Positions 58,548 to 64,000 of a DNA stretch of 64,000 bases are shown here, one piece after another. The position numbers were made by a program, and so were the translations under genes. The stretch is from Drosophila pseudoobscura (Eukaryota > Arthropoda > Insecta > Diptera > Drosophilidae). Numbering within the stretch: position 1 is the stretch's first letter; the number at the start of each line of letters is the position of its first letter. The notes beneath the pieces are model-generated. The model saw only the letters and a program-made list of their open reading frames with translations, was not told the origin of the DNA and searched no databases. The DNA is taken from NCBI RefSeq assembly GCF_009870125.1, contig NC_046681.1, positions 15,947,001 to 16,011,000 of the forward strand, read 5' to 3'.

Positions 58548-60837
58548 TCAATACATCAGCGTCTGGGACTGGGGCTTAAAACCTAGATTCTTGCGCTGTA
58601 AAAACAAATGTATCTCCCGGAAATTGGGTCGACTCGACTCGTTGCGCTGCCAGCATTCGCACATGAGATCGTAAATCTCGCGCGGACAGTTGACTGGCAT
58701 TGGCAGCAGTTCCTGCAAAAACAGAATATATACAAAAATCAGTTGGTGTTTGGCAGTCACATTTTTGAAGTCACTCTCTACTCACATGCATTTTATCATC
58801 CTGATAGATGTGCCCAATGTTCTCAATAACATTCTCGTCCGTCATATGCTCGTAGGGCTGTTCCCGCGCGAATGTTAAGATCTCCCAAAGGGCCACAGCA
58901 AACGACCAGACATCGGATTTTGTGGTGAATTTACCCTGAAAATGGTTTAATCGGAGGTTTAGTATATGGTTTGGGATGGAAAGTATTAAGTTTTTATCGA
59001 GAAAGGTGTTGTTTTTAATTCCTTAATCAAACAATTCTTGGCATTCAAAGGAAATCTTTAATTATTGGAAGAGATAAAGCTATAAGGGAGGCTTCTGCGA
59101 CTCATAGGTGGTCATTGTGGATGTTCTTTAGCTTCTGAATATAGATGTTTTCTAAAATCTAAAGGTTCTATAGGTTTTATATCGATGTACAGTCGCCCTC
59201 TCTACGAATATCGTAACGAAAACCCACCCCTATCTGATCAGCTGCTCTGGAAGAGAAAAAACGCCAGAGACAGCCTAGCCAGGATAACTTTTTTCTTCGT
59301 TTTGTGTGTAAAATGTATCCCAGCTACAAAATAATGATTCTACTCTTGAAAGACAATAAAAATAGGCCACTACTGGGAAATTTTGTTCTTTATTTTATTC
59401 ATATTCAAATATAATGTTTCTTCATTTGTACAGTAATAAGTAATGGACACAATCAAAGCAAAATGTAGTCAAATAACATTGTATTTCAGGTTCTTTTTTA
59501 TACCTTATTTTTCTAATCAATCTTCTATCAATCCACACCTCTATATGAAATATCTATATATGTATATATATCTATATATATCCTATCTATATCCACACCT
59601 CTATTGAAATATCTTTCACATATTTCACCAATAAAGAAACGATCTCTATAAACCCCATAATTCTCTGCCCCGAAAATGTTATTGTATCCTTTTAAGCAAA
59701 TTTGACTTTATTCTCGAGTTGTCTACACTATAATCCCCCACCAGCCTGTTACATGTGTGTATGAACCGTAAAACCTGGTAACCGAATACATTCTCCTATG
59801 AAAATAGAAATCCTCTCATTGCCAAAGGCCTTTTGATTTTGTTTACATGCTTTTTGGCTTAAGGATTATGCGGTTCCTGTGCACAGGGCGCACGGACCTA
59901 TTCATGTGCACAAATATCCTGTAACGCAACTTTTGCGCTTTTTAATATACACAGAGACCCAACCCATCCACAGTGCCCCCGCCCCCGCCCATCCCTTCCA
60001 TGGGGTAGTACCTCGTTTATCCTTACAGCCGCTTGGGGGCACCCACACACACACACACACATTCGAGCCACACGAGAGTCTGTCTACACATCTATGGATA
60101 TCGCTCGCCGCTCTCACTGTCATATCATGGGGGATACTGGGGCTATACTGCGTGGCTCCTATATCTAGTATCTCTTAATGGAAACTTTATACATGTCCTG
60201 TTCGGTTTGTTTTTGCCCATCCTTCGCCTCTGGCTGGTCCTTTCTCTGCGTTTTTCGTGTAGTTAATTAATTTATTTAGTGCGGTTTTTCGCTGGGGGAT
60301 TTATAAAATATTTTACTCGGTTTTTCGGTTTCCTTTGCCCCTTTTCCAGTTTTCCACTTTCCTATTTTTTTTTTTTTCGTTGTATTCTTAGCCGCAGTTT
60401 TTTTTTTGTCGGTTTTGGTTTGGTTCGGGTTTTGTTTGTTCATTCGTTTGGGGAATAAAATAAAATTCGGTGTAGAGACCATGGGTGGTTGGGTTTCGAG
60501 AGGGGGTTAATGCACTCGGAACATGTGCCGGTTAATTGGGGTAACTGTCAGTCAGTGGGAGATAACTGCCCGAGGCTAAAGATTTTTGATACTAGCTTTT
60601 TTTTAAGGATTTTTTCATTTAGAGGAGTGTTTGGTTCTTTAAAGGGCGTATCCTTTCTTAAATTTAGTACTTACCAATAGCACACTCTCCCAGGACATCC
60701 AGCGTATGGGCATGGGCTGTGTCTGCCTGCCAGTGGTGCCCTCCAATTGGCAATAGTCCGACATGTAGGCCGATCGATTTATCACAGTGCCAATAGAGCA
60801 GACCTTGACGCTTAGCTCGGGGCCAATAATGCAGCTC
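58548..60837 (-). CDS. Ddr: Discoidin-domain receptor, last three coding exons (kinase C-lobe), partial
   Basis: Exons in transcript order: 60837-60675, 58935-58786 and 58712-58548 (TGA). Joins are in frame: [14 protein letters not shown] and [14 protein letters not shown]. They encode the C-terminal half of a tyrosine kinase with [39 protein letters not shown] and [13 protein letters not shown], a close match to DDR1/DDR2, collagen receptors. The rest (extracellular discoidin domains, membrane span, N-lobe) lies beyond the right edge. The activation segment reads VKVCSIGTV where DDRs have IKIADFGMS, so the metal-binding Asp of DFG is missing. That points to an inactive or atypical kinase. 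The intron between the first two exons here is 1739 bp. Confidence 0.88.
60043..60061. repeat. (CA)n microsatellite
   Basis: Uninterrupted CA units. Confidence 0.9.
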
Positions 60838-63800
60838 CTGCCGGGAAGGATCAAAAGAACAGAGAGGGCACAGAGGTTGAGCATCGAGCAGTCGACATTG
60901 AAAATTCAATTAAAAATACCAGAAATTAAATAAGCAAACACTTCCGCAGGCCAAAAAGCCAAACAACCCACACAACACACACATCGCAGAGTGGAGAGCG
61001 GAGAATGGAGTCAAGGAGTCAGCATAACGGATTCAGGATATGCTCCTGAGTTGATTGCTTCGCCAGTGTTGTCGTTGTCGTCGCACATGCATTTCAAATG
61101 AGGCAACGGCAACCCCAGGCTGTCGCTGCCCCCTTTCAACGGATTTACGGATCTACTTTCCTCCAAAAAGGGGTTGATAGATGTTGTTTTTCGTTTGTGA
61201 AAAGGAATACCCTAAGTGAAAGGGTATACCGAGCTAGTAAGGAAATATGTGGAGATATTTGATCGGAAATCAGGAACATTTTCATCGGGATATGCCTTGT
61301 TTCAATCGAAAATCAAAGAGTACCAAAATATATGCTGGGAAATCCTTTTAGCGGTCTGAAACTATAATTTTCCGCCCTACCAACGATAGGTATGAGTATT
61401 TCTTGGAAATCCACCCATAATCTTCTCTACAGGGTACCCAAGAATCGTGTCCATCCACTGGCTCTTCCTGTTCCGCTTCCGTTTGGCTGCCAAGCAGATT
61501 TCACATTACGTTTTGAAAGCTGCCAAGTGGTCAGTGGATGCCCGATGCCTGATGCCCGTTGCACTGCGCAACGCTGCCCCCGAGGGCAACAGAAGCGCCG
61601 TTTGCCAGCTTTATATTTTTCCCCCATATTATTGTTTCGCCCACATCCCAGAGAGCACTGAGAACAAGATGGTAAGAGGGGGCAGAACGGAGGGGGGATC
61701 AAAAAACGTTCAAGCATCAGTGAAAATGACAATATAAGCGGAACGGGAAGTGCGAGTGGAATGGAACAGCAGTAGCAGAACGAAGGAATGGAGTGGGAAA
61801 AGAGAGACGGAATGGAATGGAATGAATGGGAGGGGCACTGGCGAGCACTGAATGGTAGAAGAACTCCGCAGTAAATGAAACCATGAAATGGTAAACACAA
61901 TCAACATTTGATATTTGATATCACACAAACAAACAAACAAACAACAGCAAAAAAGGGAGTAAAAAAAGGAGTAAGTCACGAGTAAAAAGCAAATACGATG
62001 ACAGTTTCGTGGCTATGACTGATGACACATACCTTCGAGGACAATTGAATGCGCCACAGGAGGGAGGATGCAATAAAAATGAATATCAAAGGGGGGAGAA
62101 TTGAAAGAATGCTGGAGTTCAGTGAGTATTTAACAAGAACTCAAATAGAATGAAGGTAAATAAAGGTAAATCCTTGCAATAAAAAGCGGTGACTGTACTT
62201 GACATTAATCGGTGGAATATATCTTAATATTCATCTGTTGTTCTTTAATCGAATCGAAGAACAAATTGGATAAGTTTATGAAAAGAGAACAAAAGTATCC
62301 CTTAGAACAAACCCAAGGATACCGTCACCATATCATTATACACGTGTTTTCTTTTAAACATAACCTAATCTATCGCCAGTTTTATGCCCTCTTCGATACC
62401 TTTGCCCCAACCATTCATTAGGTTTCTGCAACTTCAATTTCCATCAATTTTGATTGATTTAATTTCAAATCTCATCGAATTTCTTTAATTTCCCATCAGT
62501 TAAGAACCCTTTTCAATTTTCCCTGCATTTTCCCCGCCTTGCACTCCACCTCAATCATGTTTCCAGCGTTTGATAAGGAAATGGTCTTGGCCACATGTTT
62601 AGTTTTCCATACAAATCAATGTCGAAATGTCCAAATGTCCAGGGCGTAACCGATGGAACGATTATCTGACAAACTCATTAACTGGCGAATGGAATCAAAT
62701 ATGCAAAGACCAAACACATGACACACCACCCACCCGCAAGGCAAGGCCAAAATTCATTTCATTTCAGCCCTGTTTCATAGCGGGATTCATGCTGTGGGCT
62801 GTGGGCTGTGGGCTGTGGCGTACGAGTATGTGCATCCCCCCATATGATCTGATCTGTGGACGGGGCATTAGACATAAGCAGACAGGTCCTGACGTGCATA
62901 ATTTCCTGCCTCTCTCAATATTGAAAAAGGATATGGAAGTGCTGTCATATTACAAATAAAATGTAAGCTTCGAGTGCTGTCTGAGCGACTGAGCGACCGA
63001 GCGACGGACGGAGCCCTTGTCTCGACGATGTAATGCGTTTAGTCCCCCATCCGCATCCTCCTCGGAATCATAAACCACATGAAGGGGCAGGAGAGCGCCA
63101 GGCTGTGGCAGGATATTACTCTCGAAAGAGTAGGAGGGGCTGTGGGTGAAAAACAGTTTCTGATTTTCGGTGCGTTATAGATTTCGATTGTCGAAGACGT
63201 GGCAACAACAATTTGAGTCTCCCTTTGGGTTTCAGTTGAGTGAAAGGTTTAATTTTCACAAAACATACAATTGGAGGGGAGGGGGGGGGAGGGAGGTAGT
63301 GCGTCCTCTATATAGAGCTCTCGTTCTCTTTCCCGGATCGAGTGTCGTCGTTGGTTCTTGAGTGAGTGGTTAAGTAGGCTTGTCGCTGGGATGTTTATGG
63401 ATTGGCTAGGATTTCCATTCTTGTGCTTTTGACATCCATTGACAGTGACGTCTCGACACGTGTCGAGCGAGGCCTCTGCTCGTCTCCGCAGGGTCTCTGC
63501 CGGGGGGTGGATAGTAAAGTGAGAAGCGAAACCCGTCCTAAAGCTTCCACACTTAACTGAGGAATTGTCTGTTTGCTGTCTTTAAGTTGATGTCGAGTGC
63601 GAATTTCATATTTCATTAGCCATCGAAGGGGGAGTCCGTAGATGGAGCTCGGATTCCCATAGAATTTCATTCCAATTTCCTTGGAATTTAAGGTATGATC
63701 TCGAGAATTAGTACCCAAGGAGGAATCCCTGGGGGAAAAGATAAGATTTCAATGGAATTTCATTTAGAAATGTGAGGAATTTTAATGGAAACTATTTAGA

Positions 63801-64000
63801 CACCCATCTTAAATTCTTATAAAAAACTTAGAAACTATTCTGTTATTGGATTATTCCGATTTTTACCTTTTCTATGCTCATCCCAGCACTCCCCAATTTG
63901 CTCCCACGCTTACATACTATAGGCATGGGCTACAATAACAACAGGCCATAAGAAAAAGCAAACAGCAACACCAAAAACACATTGCAAAAGCAACGCTTCT
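60838..64000 (-). other. Ddr intron continuing past the window edge
   Basis: No further kinase exon is recognisable in 3.1 kb, so this is read as intron. Includes a GGAATGG-type repeat (61750-61835), AAAC repeats (61925-61945), four tandem GCTGTGGGC units (62789-62818) and the CACGTG palindrome at 63452-63467. Short ORFs here carry no family signal. Confidence 0.55.
63452..63467. promoter_or_regulatory. Perfect 16-bp palindrome with E-box core
   Basis: CTCGACACGTGTCGAG is self-complementary and centred on CACGTG, the Myc/Max or Mitf-type E-box. Intronic position in Ddr. Motif only. Confidence 0.45.

Noticed and set aside
61427-61900. 157-codon minus ORF in the Ddr intron
   Set aside because: Its composition follows the local GGAATGG repeat; no kinase or receptor feature.

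Overview
The window is Drosophila nuclear DNA. The evidence is GC-rich exons split by 49-75 bp GT-AG introns, AT-rich spacers, CA/TG microsatellites, ZAD zinc-finger genes, and five recognisable fly loci (Cpr, Pez, Gef26, Ddr and ecdysteroid-kinase-like genes). From memory these lie together around 26C of D. melanogaster (Muller element B). The proteins are close to but not identical with melanogaster, and the zinc-finger block looks lineage-specific, so a non-melanogaster Drosophila (perhaps obscura group) is my best guess; the species is not proven.

Layout: 1-0.8 kb holds an approx. 341-bp tandem repeat. 3.2-9.9 kb holds three tandem EcKinase/CHK-like genes on the plus strand, each about 420 aa with its own TATA box. 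10.2-10.8 kb is a copy of a dispersed repeat. 11.26-14.85 kb is Cpr, the NADPH-cytochrome P450 reductase (minus, 5 coding exons, 679 aa), with about 5 kb of upstream non-coding DNA. 19.6-28.9 kb is a cluster of four ZAD-C2H2 genes (plus) interrupted by a broken fragment of Pez. 29.5-34.8 kb is Pez (plus, 7 coding exons, 1259 aa). Gef26/PDZ-GEF (minus, 38.0-44.3 kb, 6 coding exons, 1618 aa) converges on Pez. 46.4-48.1 kb holds more copies of the dispersed repeat. 50.0-51.9 kb holds two small secreted-protein paralogues (minus) with a shared upstream motif. 52.1-52.7 kb is a probable LTR-retroelement remnant. 55.85-56.56 kb is a degenerate approx. 49-bp tandem repeat. 58.5-60.8 kb holds the last three coding exons of Ddr (minus), which continues beyond the window.

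Most striking: the zinc-finger region is a two-gene block (ZAD-A, ZAD-B, Pez 5' part) duplicated in tandem, giving A1-B1-PezFragment-A2-B2-Pez. The Pez fragment is about 96% identical to Pez by eye but carries a stop codon and amino-acid changes. The B genes share a nearly identical finger block, the A genes carry decaying fingers downstream of their stops, and all four share a 5' block with a probable 5'UTR intron. Other points are a Drosophila Ddr activation segment lacking the DFG Asp, a Pez phosphatase domain with WAE in place of WPD, and the previously unnamed secreted pair. The functional links are modest: EcKinase-like genes and Cpr are both tied to steroid/xenobiotic metabolism, while Pez (Hippo pathway), Gef26 (Rap1 activation) and Ddr (collagen receptor) are signalling and adhesion genes that simply neighbour one another.
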